The notes beneath the pieces were generated by a model that saw only the letters and a list, made by a program, of their open reading frames with translations, was not told the DNA's origin and ran no database searches. Source: Paracamarosporium sp. OC-R06-R3 (taxonomy: Eukaryota > Ascomycota > Dothideomycetes > Pleosporales > Didymosphaeriaceae). Taken from it: 64,000 nt of DNA. The stretch covers positions 423-64,422 of the forward strand of contig JACVRA010000001.1 of NCBI GenBank assembly GCA_019828545.1, read 5' to 3'. Each line of letters begins with the position of its first letter. The first letter of the stretch is position 1. A program made the translations under genes and the position numbers. Positions 10,386-21,390 of the stretch are shown one piece after another.

Positions 10386-12836
10386 CTATAGGTCAATCAA
10401 GGGCTCGTCAATAACCTTCTGCTGCACGGGCAGCTGGTGTTGCGGCGCAGAGGGGAAGCTCTCCGGTCCATAGCCTCCCTGTGCATACGGCGCAGGCTGC
10501 CATGGTGCGGGACCTGAAGACTGGTGCTGCTGCTGCTGCTGCTGCTGCTGCTGTGGCGCCTGTTGCCAGTACTGTTGCTGCGGTGGAGGCGGTTGTTGCT
10601 GCTGCGCCTGAGGCGGCGGACCTTGCTGATACGGCGTAGAGGCCTGTTGTGGTTGTTGAGGTGGATATGAAGCATTCTGTGGAGCCGCTGCAGGTTGGAT
10701 GGGTGGCGACATGGGTGTTTGTTGTAGTGGTGCGCGGTACATCTCGGGTGATGAGGGTGCAGGCGCGTGTGATGGCTGCGAGGTAAAGCTTTGTGTGCGC
10801 TGCACGGGTGGTGCAGACGGTGCAGCATTTGCGTCGTTGTAGTAATAATTTGCGCTCTCAGCGTCCGATACTGTTGATGGAGGTGCTTGTGGTGGGTAGG
10901 CTGAGTGAGTTTGTGAGGGGTATTGCTGATTGGAGACTTGCCGTTGGAGCTTGGGAGATGCAGGAGCCTGATAAGTGGTACTGGAACCATGTTGCTGTGG
11001 TGCGGTCCCACCACTGTAAGACGAGAGGTTGGGATACGGCTGGGCCGGCTGCTGTGCTTGCTGATACTGGTCTGCGGGCGTGGCGTTGTACTGTTGTGGT
11101 GGAACAGATGCGCGCTTGTCATATTGGGTGTACGGTGGCTGTGGTGTTTGTTGATAGCCTCCACCGTAGTAGGACTGTGGTCGTGCGTAGGGGTCCGCAT
11201 TGCCGGTGTAGAAGCTCTCGCTGGATTGAGGATCTGAGGGAGCGCCCGACTGGATGCTAGGGTATAGGTTCGATGCAGGACGTTGATTCGTAGGTGGTAA
11301 GCCGTACATTGCGCCGGCCTGATTGTAGGTATTCGATAGTCGTTCTTCGAGCATGCGGTCGTAGTAACGTACGACCGTTGACAGCTTGGCATGGAGATCC
11401 AGTAAGGTATCATGCTTGCTCATTGTCTCTCCGTAGGTCCGGGCGAGCTTCGGTCGTAGTTTGCCGATACTTTCATACAGCTCTTGTATCTGTGGTTCTC
11501 GCAAAATGGTCCCCGGGGCCTGGTGTTGTAACCGGTCTACTAACGTAGAAAATAGATTTATGTTTTCGGCCTCGACCGGTGTCAGTTCGTAATCGTTTTT
11601 CGGTGCCACGATAGGTGCGCCATTAGACGTCGATGTCTGTTGCCGCAGGGTGGCTGCGTGCTGCTTCTTCTGCTCTTCCATATCAGCCAGTGACGCGGCG
11701 ATGGCTGCCGCGAGATCTGGGTCATCTTCCTCCTCTGCCACTGGCTTCGATGTCCCATTTGTCGTCGGCGATGTTTGCGACTGCAGTTGTGACTGTGGCA
11801 CGAAGCCGGTTCCGCTGTGTCCCTTTGCCTCTTCCAAGCTCATTTCCAGTGCTCGCTTCAGGTCTGCGTCAAAGCTATCCTCCACACGAGGGTTCCGTGG
11901 CTCCATAGACCCCTGGTACAAAGTCCGACTGGGTTTGGTCGCATCAAATGCCCTCGGGACCGGAGTTGACCGTGACTTGTCCGTCAACTTTTGATAGCAT
12001 CCGTCGTCTACACGTACGGGATCCATTATTCCTAGATGTGGGAGCGGAATGTTCTTGCTCGAGCAAGATCCGCAGAATACGTTTCCGCAGTTCCTACAGT
12101 GGTGTTTTCGATTCGTAAAGGTGAAAGCGGTTCGACATCGCATACATACGTCGGAGTCGGTCCATTCTGGGGGCTACCATGTGCTAATCAGTATCACATC
12201 ATCCAGTATACGACGGCTTCAACCTACCGCACTACTATCCAGCATGCTGCTAGAAACATGCTCCCTCGGCGGAAATTGGAATCCTTCGCGCTGAAGTGTG
12301 AGGTATACTTCGTTCAAATAGCTCAAACTGCTCCGGCCCTCGGCGGCGGCCGCCCACGACTGGATTAGCTCCAGCATTTTATTCTTGACATCCTGATTTG
12401 GAGCGACGGCGCCGGGGGCCTTTAGCAATGAGGTAAGGTTATCGAGGAACTCGCGGGAGGCGATCTCCTGGGTGAAGTGTGTGCCGCCGTTTTTCACACA
12501 GGTGTCGGTAAGCTGGCATCAGTCAGCAACCAAAGCTTGCTACGATGTACAGATATCATACATTCAGCGCCGCCAACTGTACGTTGGGGTTTTTGTTCCC
12601 TATCCTCCGCTTCAGAGCGCGCATAGCCTCCTTAGGCTGCACTGTCTTGGAGCGAATGACGTCGGATATCTCGAGGTTGAGGGGCATATCCTCCCTGTAG
12701 AGGGTCAGCAGAGCTCTAGTAATGCTCGATATAGCTTGCAACAGCTAAAGCCTGCCACGTACAAGCTCGAGGAGGTGGCGCGCTCGATCTGCTCATCGAG
12801 GGCGCTGTTGGAGGACGTCCCAAACCAGCCCGCCAT
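10386..12836 (-). CDS. VPS27: ESCRT-0 subunit Vps27 (Hrs homologue)
   Basis: Four exons (12836-12763, 12694-12562, 12512-12228, 12173-10386) have all phases closing and give 759 residues. Vps27 sits on endosomes, binds PI3P and ubiquitinated cargo, and recruits ESCRT-I and clathrin. Domains in order: a VHS domain (residues ~10-145; [38 protein letters not shown]), and a FYVE zinc finger (~165-228) with the PI3P-binding RKHHCRNCG motif and its C-x2-C pairs. Two ubiquitin-interacting motifs follow at ~265-283 ([15 protein letters not shown]) and ~314-332 ([15 protein letters not shown]). The tail is long and Pro/Gln/Tyr-rich with a polyglutamine run, and a C-terminal clathrin box (EPLIDL) ends the protein. 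The domain order is diagnostic. It is divergent from the DOA4-like gene, with start codons 506 bp apart. Confidence 0.95.
10525..10553 (-). repeat. CAG microsatellite coding polyglutamine in Vps27
   Basis: About ten near-perfect CAG units (read on the minus strand) encode a run of Gln in the disordered tail of Vps27. The frame is kept. Length is likely to vary between strains. Confidence 0.9.
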
Positions 12837-13342
12837 GATTGCGGAGTCGGGCGCGGAAGTGCCGTCGTGGCTCGCTGGAACGTGGATTTGGGTATGTCGT
12901 ATGGATGGTGTAAGTTGTACTGTCGACAGACGGCAGTGATGTTTCTCGGGCGCTATGTTCTGTCGGCATGCGGTTGTAGGTAGCAGCTTGAGCTTTACTG
13001 GGCGCTGATGGGTGGCTTGGCAGGCGCGACGTAATCGCCAATGCAAGTCGGTGGCGGGAGCGTGTGTTGAGCCGCTGGACTATGCTCCGCAACACCAGAC
13101 CTTGAATCCCGCTACAAGAACACTCGTTGTTTGCCGCCTCAGCCCCGTCCATTCTCTCGGCAGCTGTGGCCTCGCCTGCCTCACAGCATCCACGAGCCGC
13201 TCTTTCCTCGCGCCGAGGTCACACAGACCGCCAAACCGCCCGCCGCCCCCCGCGCTGCTCCAGACCGAGACGCACGACCGCGTATTACCTTGGATCGCGC
13301 CGTCCTACCATGCGAGACGAGCCCTGCGCATAGGCTGCGGTT
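12837..13342. promoter_or_regulatory. Shared divergent promoter of VPS27 and the DOA4-like gene
   Basis: Only 506 bp separate the two start codons, so both promoters and leaders must lie here. The half next to the DOA4-like gene is C-rich (many CCGCC and CTCC stretches), as is usual just upstream of fungal start codons. I see no clear TATA box. No specific operator was identified. Confidence 0.6.
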
Positions 13343-16300
13343 ATGAGTGCAGCTGCTCCCTTGCCTCCTCCAGGTCCCCGCCCTACACATGCCATGAACG
13401 GCTACCCCAATGGCGCCTCTGGGCCTGGTGTCGATGGCTCGAGGGGCAGCGATCCAGCAGGCGGGCCTCGAGGCGTCGGGGGTCCCTTCCCGCCAATCGC
13501 TGAAATCATTGCTTCTGCGACAGACAAAGTGAATGAGATGAAGGGCTTCACGGTACTTCTCACTACGTTTCTTCTGGGGGCTTTGCTGAGCGCATACAGA
13601 TTGGACACCTTCTCGAACAAGCCAAATATCACATGAGCCAGGCCATCTCATCCATCAACAGTCGCCAGTCGCCTGCTGCTGCTTTCTGGGAGTACCTTGT
13701 TGCGTATAAACTCGTGGTTGAAGTCATACCCAGGCACAGAGACTACATCGACCGTGTCGAGACAAATCGCGGCCACCTGCATCGAGACTTCAACCAGGTT
13801 CTCAAGGTTTGTCTTGTGTTCGTCGTACTCCTTTTGCATCAACTGACATGATGTAGGAACTTGATGCGAATGAGGATAGGTTTACGAATATCAAGAATAT
13901 AATCGCTAACGATAACAAACGGAATGGTGCTCAACACCCACCATCACAACCTTCGTCACGTCCCAGTTCAGTATGCTTGTCCTCCTCTACTCCCTCCGAA
14001 GATATCGTTCTAACACCTCGACAGTCTCACGGCCTACGCAACCGACGGGATGATGAACTCATGCTTCCTGATGTTCCCACTGGTCCACCGCTTGGTCGCT
14101 CATCACCAGCCGATCCACCAGGATCTCCACGGCGAAAGCCGCCTGTCCAGCCGAAGCCCCAATCACTGCACGGCCGTGCTGTTCATCAGAGCACATCTTC
14201 TATTAATGGCATGGCCATGAATGACCTCACTGAACGATTCGCAAAGCTCAGAGGTGCTGCAGCACCGATCGACACCTCGTCTGGGCGCTCAAGCATGGAC
14301 CTTTCTGTGAAGATGCCCTCCCCCTCAGACTACTCGTCACATCCCAGAGGTCCCCGTGATATGCCTCCTCCATCCCATCTTCCACCACCGCCACCTCCGC
14401 TATCACTGCTTAACACTCAATTTGCAGCATCACTGCCAAAGGAACCCAGTCCTACATATAGTCCCGCGCGGAATCTCTCCCTGCCCGGTAACATCAATCC
14501 TCCTCGAAGTACGCCTCGGAGCATGGTCGGCACTGGGGGCCGTAATAACTCCGCTACCTCTAGTGCGTCGTATTCAGCACCGAATACAAATGGCCAGTCC
14601 GACAGTTACTTCCCGCAGCAGGCCAACGTCTCAGTAGATCCTTCCATAAGGAGAAAATCTGTGAACAAGTCCGTGGAGAGTCAAATTACAGCCGAAAGAC
14701 TCTATGACTATATTCGCATGTACAACGTTCTTCTAGTCGATGTCAGGAGCAGAGAGGAGTTCGATGCGGGCCACATATTCATCCACACCGTCATGTGTAT
14801 AGAGCCAACCAGTTTGCAAGACGGCTTCTCTGCCGAACAGCTTCAGGATCGACTAATCATTTCGCCCGATGAAGAGCTGGCCTTTTTCGATCGACGTAAT
14901 GAGTTTGACCTCGTAGTTTACTACGATGAGTCGACAAAAACTAATTCCTTTCTTAATAAATACAATCCAAACGAACGCGGACGGCCTCTCAAGCAGTTGT
15001 ACGAGACCTTACACGAGTTCAATCATGAGAAGCCATTACAACGGCCACCTATCTTTCTCATGGGAGGCATCGATGCTTGGGCTGATCTGGTCGGTACCCA
15101 GGCGTTAAAGATGACATCGACAGCAGCATTAGTTGCGAGTGGGCAGACTAGAACGCATCCGCTGAGACGTTTGCCCTATCCAACACGTCTTCTGACGCAG
15201 AATCGCAAGACCTCTGGGAGGCGCGACTATACGCCCATGGATTTAGAGGAGCAAAAGCGTCTGTTAGAGGAAGCACGCCGAGGGCGGGCAGTTGTCGAGC
15301 AGCCTCCCCAGGAGGAAGATGAAGATGATGTAGGATCGCCGATGTATCGCACTACTGAAGAGTTTCTACGGAGGTATCCAGATTTGGACGACCAGCAATC
15401 TATGATGTACCCTCCATCGCGACCGCCACAGACAACCCAGTATGTCCAGCCTCCAATACCTTCTGCGCCGTCACGACCACCGCCATCTGTTCCCAGGCCA
15501 AGTTACACTGGAGTCCACGAACGCCAACTCACTCGCCAATCGAGCGGTAACCAACCACCTGTGTACGTGTCAAGTGGTCGTGGTGCATCGAATCGTCTTC
15601 ACAAAACTGGTTTGATCAACTTTGGTGTGACCTGCTATATGAACTCAGTTGTTCAGTGTTTGAGTGCAAACCCGAACCTCACCAACTGGTTCCTTAGTGG
15701 ACGGTATGCGGAGTTTTTGCAAAGGCAAAATTGGAAGGGAACAGAAGGAATTCTACCTGAAGCCTATGCAACTCTGCTCTCGAACTTGTACAAGGGTGAC
15801 ACCTCTGCCATTCGCCCCTCTACATTCAGAGTAAGCCCACTTTCATCTAAATCCTGAATGTGACGCTAACCGACAATCCAGAAAGTGTGCGGACGATTCA
15901 ATCAAACCTGGCAACTTGACGAGCAGCAGGACGCGAAAGAGTTCCTAGAGTTTGTTCTGGACATGATGCACGAAGATCTAAACACTGTGTACAACAAAGC
16001 CCCTCTTCGTGATTTGACGGAAGAAATGGAAATGGCACGCGAACAACTTCCACGACCGTATGCTGCAAAGATCGAGTGGAACCGGTACCTCCACCGCAAC
16101 AGTTCTCTGATCGGGAACCTCTTTGCCGGACAACATGCATCGCAGCTTACATGCAAAAAGTGCGGGATCACGAGTACCACCTACGAAGCCTTCTGGAGCA
16201 TCAGCGTGGAGATTCGCCAAGACAAGGCATGCGATATAAGAGATTGTTTGCGTAGTTATTGCTCGGTCGAGACGCTCGATTCCACCGATACGTGGAAATG

Positions 16301-16793
16301 TCCGCGCTGCAAGAAACACCGTGAAGCCACGAAGAAAATAACCATCACACGCGCACCAGACACGCTTGTTGTGCATTTTAAGCGCTTCAGCGCCTCCCAC
16401 GGCCAATCTGCCCGGAAAATCCGTACACCGGTATACTTCCCGCTACAAGGTCTCGACATGGGACCCTTTATGGAACCACCTATTACTCCGGAAGGCGAAG
16501 CCAAAGCGCGCGCCAACAACGCGCAGGCGGATATCCAGCTGACACAGCTCAAGACCGACCCTGCCATGAACCCTCCTTACATGTACAATGCATATGCCAT
16601 CATCTTTCATCACGGCGCAACGTTGGGTAGTGGACATTATACCGCCATTGCTAAGGACCAGGCGAAAGGGTGCTGGCGAAGCTTTAACGACGACCGCTTA
16701 CGAGATTTTGAGCCTTCACAAATCGCACCTGAAGACCGAGAGAAAGCTTATGTTGTGTTTTACCAGCGTGAGCGAGTCGCTGGCGGTATCTAA
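13343..16793 (+). CDS. Ubiquitin-specific protease, Doa4/Ubp type with rhodanese-like domain
   Basis: Exons are 13343-13552, 13600-13806, 13857-13970, 14025-15830 and 15882-16793, giving 1,082 residues. The intron at 13971-14024 is 54 bp, in frame and stop-free, so retention would give 1,100 residues. Domains: an N-terminal helical region (~50-165) like the USP8/Doa4 dimerisation domain; a disordered Pro/Ser region; a rhodanese-like domain (~395-530; VLLVDVRSREEFDAGHI, IFLMGGIDAW); and the USP catalytic domain (~700-1075). The catalytic Cys is C714 in GVTCYMNS, the His is H1031 in GSGHYTAIA, and a zinc-binding CPRCKK pair lies between. The rhodanese active loop lacks its Cys (YYDESTKT), as expected for a binding-only domain. 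Doa4 removes ubiquitin from cargo at the endosome before internal vesicle formation. The rhodanese plus USP layout fits this family; the exact paralogue (Doa4 or Ubp5) cannot be fixed from this alone. Confidence 0.93.
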
Positions 16794-17344
16794 TATCCTA
16801 TTCATTGCTACGAGTGTGTTTTTGTTGTCCTCTACTCACAGCGACGAGACGCCAGTTGATACATTCCTATACGTTTTTGTTTATACTTGATCAGTTTGTC
16901 TTTGGAATAACACGAACATTGCATGTAAGGCGCTGGTTGGGGGGTTGGATATTTGAATAGACACAGCGTTGGTGTTCTCGCATGCGAAATGCGTTTTACG
17001 TTTCTACTTTGATATCTATTGGGCGATACCACGATACCAATGCATATTCTGATCTCTTTGACTCACGTCGCGCTCCTTTGCCCACAGGTTGCTTTTCTGC
17101 ATGACGCATCTGTCCAAATGTTTTTTGTATGAGTCGCGTGCGCCCTACAGGATGCAGGGACAGGGGTGCGCGGCTAAGCCGAAGATCGGAACGCGGGGAG
17201 CTTAGACCACCAAAATTTCTGGCGGTGACTGTTGATAGCGGAGAGATAAAAGGTGCCCCACCGCCGTGTGTATCCCGCCTATCTCCAAGCTTCCTCCTGC
17301 CATTGAACCTTCACACATTCTCGCATATACCCAATTCACACATC
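16794..17344. promoter_or_regulatory. Intergenic region and promoter of argininosuccinate synthase
   Basis: It holds the 3' flank of the deubiquitinase gene and the promoter of the arginine gene. A TATA-like ATAAAAGG lies near 17246-17253, about 95 bp before the ATG, followed by a CT-rich leader. A perfect TGACTCA element is listed separately. Confidence 0.55.
17059..17065 (+). promoter_or_regulatory. TGACTCA element, putative Gcn4/CpcA site
   Basis: A perfect TGACTCA palindrome lies about 280 bp upstream of the argininosuccinate synthase ATG. This is the consensus for the bZIP activator Gcn4 (CPC1/CpcA in filamentous fungi), which controls amino-acid synthesis genes. A second copy sits at 17469-17475 inside intron 1. 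Function is inferred from position and the known regulon. Confidence 0.6.
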
Positions 17345-18888
17345 ATGGCTAAGGGAAGAGTTTGCCTCGCCTACTCTGGTACGTGAGCACCGTTCTATGG
17401 AGGACATTGTCTCGTCTATCAGGACGTTTGATGAGAGCGGGGATGAATGAGGGCTAGCGGGCTGACATTGACTCACAGGCGGTCTTGATACTTCGACCAT
17501 CTTGAAGTGGCTCATTGGTATGTATTGCTATCCGGTAAGAGAAGAATGAACTAGGCTGAACAATTGCAGAGGAGGGCTACGAGGTCGTTTGCTTCCTTGC
17601 GAACGTCGGACAGGATGAGCCCTGGGATGAGGTCGAGAAGAAGGCGCTCAAGATTGGTGCGCTGAAGATGGTATGTCACTTTCGAGTCCCCTTTCTCGAT
17701 TGCTTTTTCTGCGGAATAGAAGACTGATTGTGGGATTCGATTGCAGGTCATCCTCGACCTCCGCCGCGAATTCGTCGAAGAGCTCTGCTTCCGTGCCGTC
17801 CAGTGCAACGCCAGCTACGAGGGCCGATATCTGCTGGGAACGAGTTTGGCGCGCCCGGTCATTGCGCGTGCGCAGATCAAGGTTGCGCAGGAGGAGGGCT
17901 GCGGGTGGGTGAGTCACGGTTGCACAGGCAAGGGCAACGACCAGGTGCGATTTGAGTTGGCATTGTAAGTATTTCTTTGGACAATCGACAAATCTGTATG
18001 AGAGTAATGCTAATATCGCACAGCTACACACTCCAGCCTTCAATCAAGGTCATTGCACCCTGGAGGCTCCCTGAATTCTGCGACAAGTTCAAGGGCCGTC
18101 AGGACCTTCTCGACTATGCCGCCGAGCACGACATCCCCGTCACATCCACAAAGGCGAAGCCGTGGTCCATGGACGCGAACCTCGCACACTGCAGCTACGA
18201 AGCAGGCATTCTCGAAGACCCCGACAAGTCTCCCCCTGATGACATGTGGACCATGACCGACTCACCGCTCAACGCTCCCAACGAGCCCACAAACATCACG
18301 ATCAAGTTCGAGAAGGGCATTCCCGTGGCTGTAGTAGCCGGCGACAAGACCTACACCGACAGCGTCGAGCTTTTCACTTTCCTCAACAAGCTCGGCTACA
18401 CCCACGGTATCGGCCGTATCGATATCGTGGAGAACCGCTTCATCGGTCTCAAATCCCGTGGCTGCTACGACTCCCCTGCCATGACGATCCTCCGCCTCGC
18501 ACATCTCGATCTTGAGGGACTCGTCATGGACGCCCAGGTCCGCGCCCTCCGCGACCAGTTCGTTTCCCACAACTGGAGCTACCAGCTGTACAACGGCATG
18601 TACTTCAGCCCCGAGCGTGAGTTTGTTGAGAACTCCCTTGTCTTCAGCCAGAAGAGGGTCAACGGCGAGGTGCGATTGAGCCTCTACAAGGGTAATGCAT
18701 ACGTTTTGGGACGATCAAGCCAGACGGAGAAGCTATACAGCGAGGAGGAGGCATCCATGGACACTCTGGACAACTTCAGCCCTATGGACACCACGGGCTT
18801 CATTGCCATCCAGAGCATCCGGTTGAAGAAGTACGGTCTGCAGATGCAGGAGGCTAGCGCGAGCGGATTCTCAGTCGGCAAGGATTAG
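17345..18888 (+). CDS. Argininosuccinate synthase
   Basis: Five exons (17345-17378, 17479-17517, 17570-17670, 17747-17964, 18024-18888) have all phases closing and give 418 residues, the usual length. The enzyme joins citrulline and aspartate using ATP to form argininosuccinate, the penultimate step of arginine synthesis, and is cytosolic in fungi. The ATP-binding P-loop-like motif AYSGGLDTS is split by intron 1. The second signature [13 protein letters not shown] follows in exon 4. Further conserved blocks are [19 protein letters not shown] and YSPER-like YFSPEREFV. The ATG is preceded by a CACACATC leader. Gene-rich 5' introns crowd into the first 200 codons, common in fungal metabolic genes. 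Regulation by cross-pathway control is suggested by TGACTCA upstream. The yeast orthologue is ARG1. Confidence 0.96.
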
Positions 18889-19120
18889 AAAAACAATCGG
18901 GAACAGGAGGGTTATGGTAAAGGCGTCCAGGCCCATACAAAAATTTCGACAGGGGTATTGTAGAACAGTTTCCTATTCCGAAAATTCCCAGACCTTTACA
19001 CGTCATTTTGCTTGCTTGACAAGTTCACCCGCTGCGTAAGAACACAGATTTCGCCCAAACATGCACGGTTGCTCAAAATCATTTTCTCTTCATCCCGCAT
19101 CGCCATCGTCTCATTCCGTA

Positions 19121-20287
19121 TTACTTCCTCACTTTTTTCAGCCACTCCCCAGCGATCTTCCCCATCTCTCTGGCCTGCTCCTGCATTCCCACAATCTTGG
19201 CAACCATGAAAAGATCATGGCACACACCCTTTGAAACATCGAGCCTCACCTCATTCCCCTCGTTCTCCATAGTCGCCACCCACTCCTTAATATCAAAGAG
19301 CAGCACCTCCACCTCACCCGCATTGACGAAGAGCGGCACCGGCGTCCTGAACCCCTTCAACTTCGCATTAACATACGGATTAGAAGCCAGTATGGAAGAC
19401 CCGGAAAGAGGCGGATTTTGTCCCGCAAGAGCACACACGCCCCAGGATGTGAACGCAGGCGCAATGTAGTCGCAGCTGTAGTGCGGATTCGTGTGCACAA
19501 AAGATGCGTCAGCACTTGTGGGGTCCACCCAGGGGCTCCAGAGCAGCGCTGAGGAAGGCTGCGGGATATCTAGGTCCGACCCGTACTCGACGATGTAGCG
19601 AAGTAGTGCAATCGCACAGTTTGCGCCAGCAGAGTCGCCGCTCAGTACGATCTTCTCAGGTGGGATGCGCAGCTCGTGGAGGAGGTACAGGTACGATGTC
19701 AGCATGTCTTGCAGCGCGGCGGGGAACGGGTTCGAGCTTGAAGAGACAGGGAGCGTAGACAGTCGGTACTGCGGGCAGAGGATGTGCGTTGCGGGCGTGT
19801 GTTTGGCAAGGCTGTTTGCGAGGTAGCCCGATGCTTCTGTGCGGCCGTCGCCAATGACATAGGCACCGCCGTGCATGTGCAGTATCACGAGGAGGTTTGC
19901 GTTGCCGTCTACTTCTGATGCACTCAGAGGCTGAGGGTACCACGTTCCGCCGATGTCGACGGGCTGGACGTGCGAGGCGTTGGCGAGCATGGGTCCTTTG
20001 AACTTGCTCGCATCTTCATCTCGTTTCTTGATCACGACGAAGCGGTTTCCTTCCTTGCCCGGTGTCAAAGGCAGAGATTCGTGGATGCGGGTTACGGATA
20101 CAGTGGCTATGAAGGCGCGGGTTATGCGCAGGCCGAGCGCCTGGCGAAAGGTCCATGTGGGATGTTGGCGGACGAGCGCATATTTGAGCACCCAGAACGG
20201 CAGCTTTGACAGATTGAGAAACAAGGAGGCAAGCACATAGAGCGCCTTGAAGGGCTGGTAGGCAAAGGTGTTTGTGAGAAGTGTCAT
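19121..20287 (-). CDS. HSL-family alpha/beta hydrolase (steryl acetyl hydrolase-like)
   Basis: A single exon of 388 residues starts at the ATG at 20287; the frame extends further upstream only by non-ATG codons. An N-terminal hydrophobic stretch (residues ~13-37, FKALYVLASLFLNL) suggests membrane association, perhaps at the ER. The hormone-sensitive-lipase layout is complete: oxyanion HGGAYV at 139-144, nucleophile elbow GDSAG with S219, Asp in the NAGEVEVLLFD segment (D332), and His in GVCHD (H357). It is likely an active carboxylesterase. Resemblance to fungal steryl acetyl hydrolases is by overall style (short N-terminal anchor, CPQYRLS, LLWSPWVDP), so the substrate is not certain. It is convergent with argininosuccinate synthase, with stops 230 bp apart. 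Confidence 0.88.
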   Translation of the reverse strand: MTLLTNTFAYQPFKALYVLASLFLNLSKLPFWVLKYALVRQHPTWTFRQALGLRITRAFIATVSVTRIHESLPLTPGKEGNRFVVIKKRDEDASKFKGPMLANASHVQPVDIGGTWYPQPLSASEVDGNANLLVILHMHGGAYVIGDGRTEASGYLANSLAKHTPATHILCPQYRLSTLPVSSSSNPFPAALQDMLTSYLYLLHELRIPPEKIVLSGDSAGANCAIALLRYIVEYGSDLDIPQPSSALLWSPWVDPTSADASFVHTNPHYSCDYIAPAFTSWGVCALAGQNPPLSGSSILASNPYVNAKLKGFRTPVPLFVNAGEVEVLLFDIKEWVATMENEGNEVRLDVSKGVCHDLFMVAKIVGMQEQAREMGKIAGEWLKKVRK

Positions 20288-21390
20288 GGTTGCTCTATGA
20301 GGTAGTACAGTGACTTCAGTGTTACGAGACCACACCGCAACGCTGCGGGAGCTCTGGGCGGGCGTCCGAATGGAGCCGCCTGTCTTTATACCACATCACA
20401 GGTTTCGGTCGCCCCGGCTGGGCTACGCCATGCATGTTCCGGAGCGAAGGACCAAAGAGCTTCAAGTGCAATTAGAAGAGCACTTTCGACACGGGGCGTA
20501 CGTTTGCGAGCTAGTGCGGAGTACCCCAACGGAGCAAAGGTGGAGAACCTCGGCAGGAACAAACGTAGCGTCGCGCCTGCTTCACACAACTGCCGAAATA
20601 GGCATCGTCGTCGATCAACGGAGCTTGCACTAGGTCCAGTTAGACGAGAAAGGGAAATGGAATTATGTCCATGTAAGCAAAGCTGTGGTTGGATGCCAAT
20701 ATCATAGTTGGAGAGCACTGGTGCTAGTGTGCTGAGGTGGCTGTACGGCTCACATGCGATTACACCTGTTGCCGTACTAACGCCTAAGCTAACAGTGACA
20801 AAAGAAGGTCGATGAGGAGGACTGTCATCAGGCCAGCACGAACTCAGCTTCATAGTTGCTAGGCTACTATCTCCCGGTACTGTTTGCGATACAAAACAGT
20901 TCGATATGTATGTGCTTTACACAAAACGTGAGGAGACGGAAGAGTCACACGCCGCTACGTTCCGTGGCACAATTGAAGAAGATAGGGAAAGCCACACACA
21001 AGGAGACACGAATTTTAATTGGGTAGGAAAAGAAGCACACGTTGTGACCGATAGGTAACAGCGAGTACTCTGCCAAAGCTAATATACTAAGCCTAATCAC
21101 CCCAAATATCAAAGCTTGCTAAAACATAGCTTGCCGAGCGTAACGAGTACGAGGCAGTGAGGGGACTCAGGGTCGAACAATCGGCTTAACAACTTGTAGT
21201 ATGCTCTCCCAATTGGCACACGTTTGCCGGTATTAGGATCCGCGAGTCATCCAAACCGTACGCCTCGAAGTTGCTCATGAGACGCTTCGAAACGTGAACG
21301 ACAATGTTCTTCTTGGTCAAGGTGAGCAAGAATAGAAAGAAAAAAAGCTTAATCGAAGTAAGTGGTTGGTGTGACGGTTTTCCGTCAAGC
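20288..21390. other. Intergenic region
   Basis: Promoter side of the hydrolase and 3' flank of the dynamin gene. Frames at 20310-20853 on both strands have no supported start or domain. From about 20880 the DNA becomes A-rich. Nothing else seen. Confidence 0.45.
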
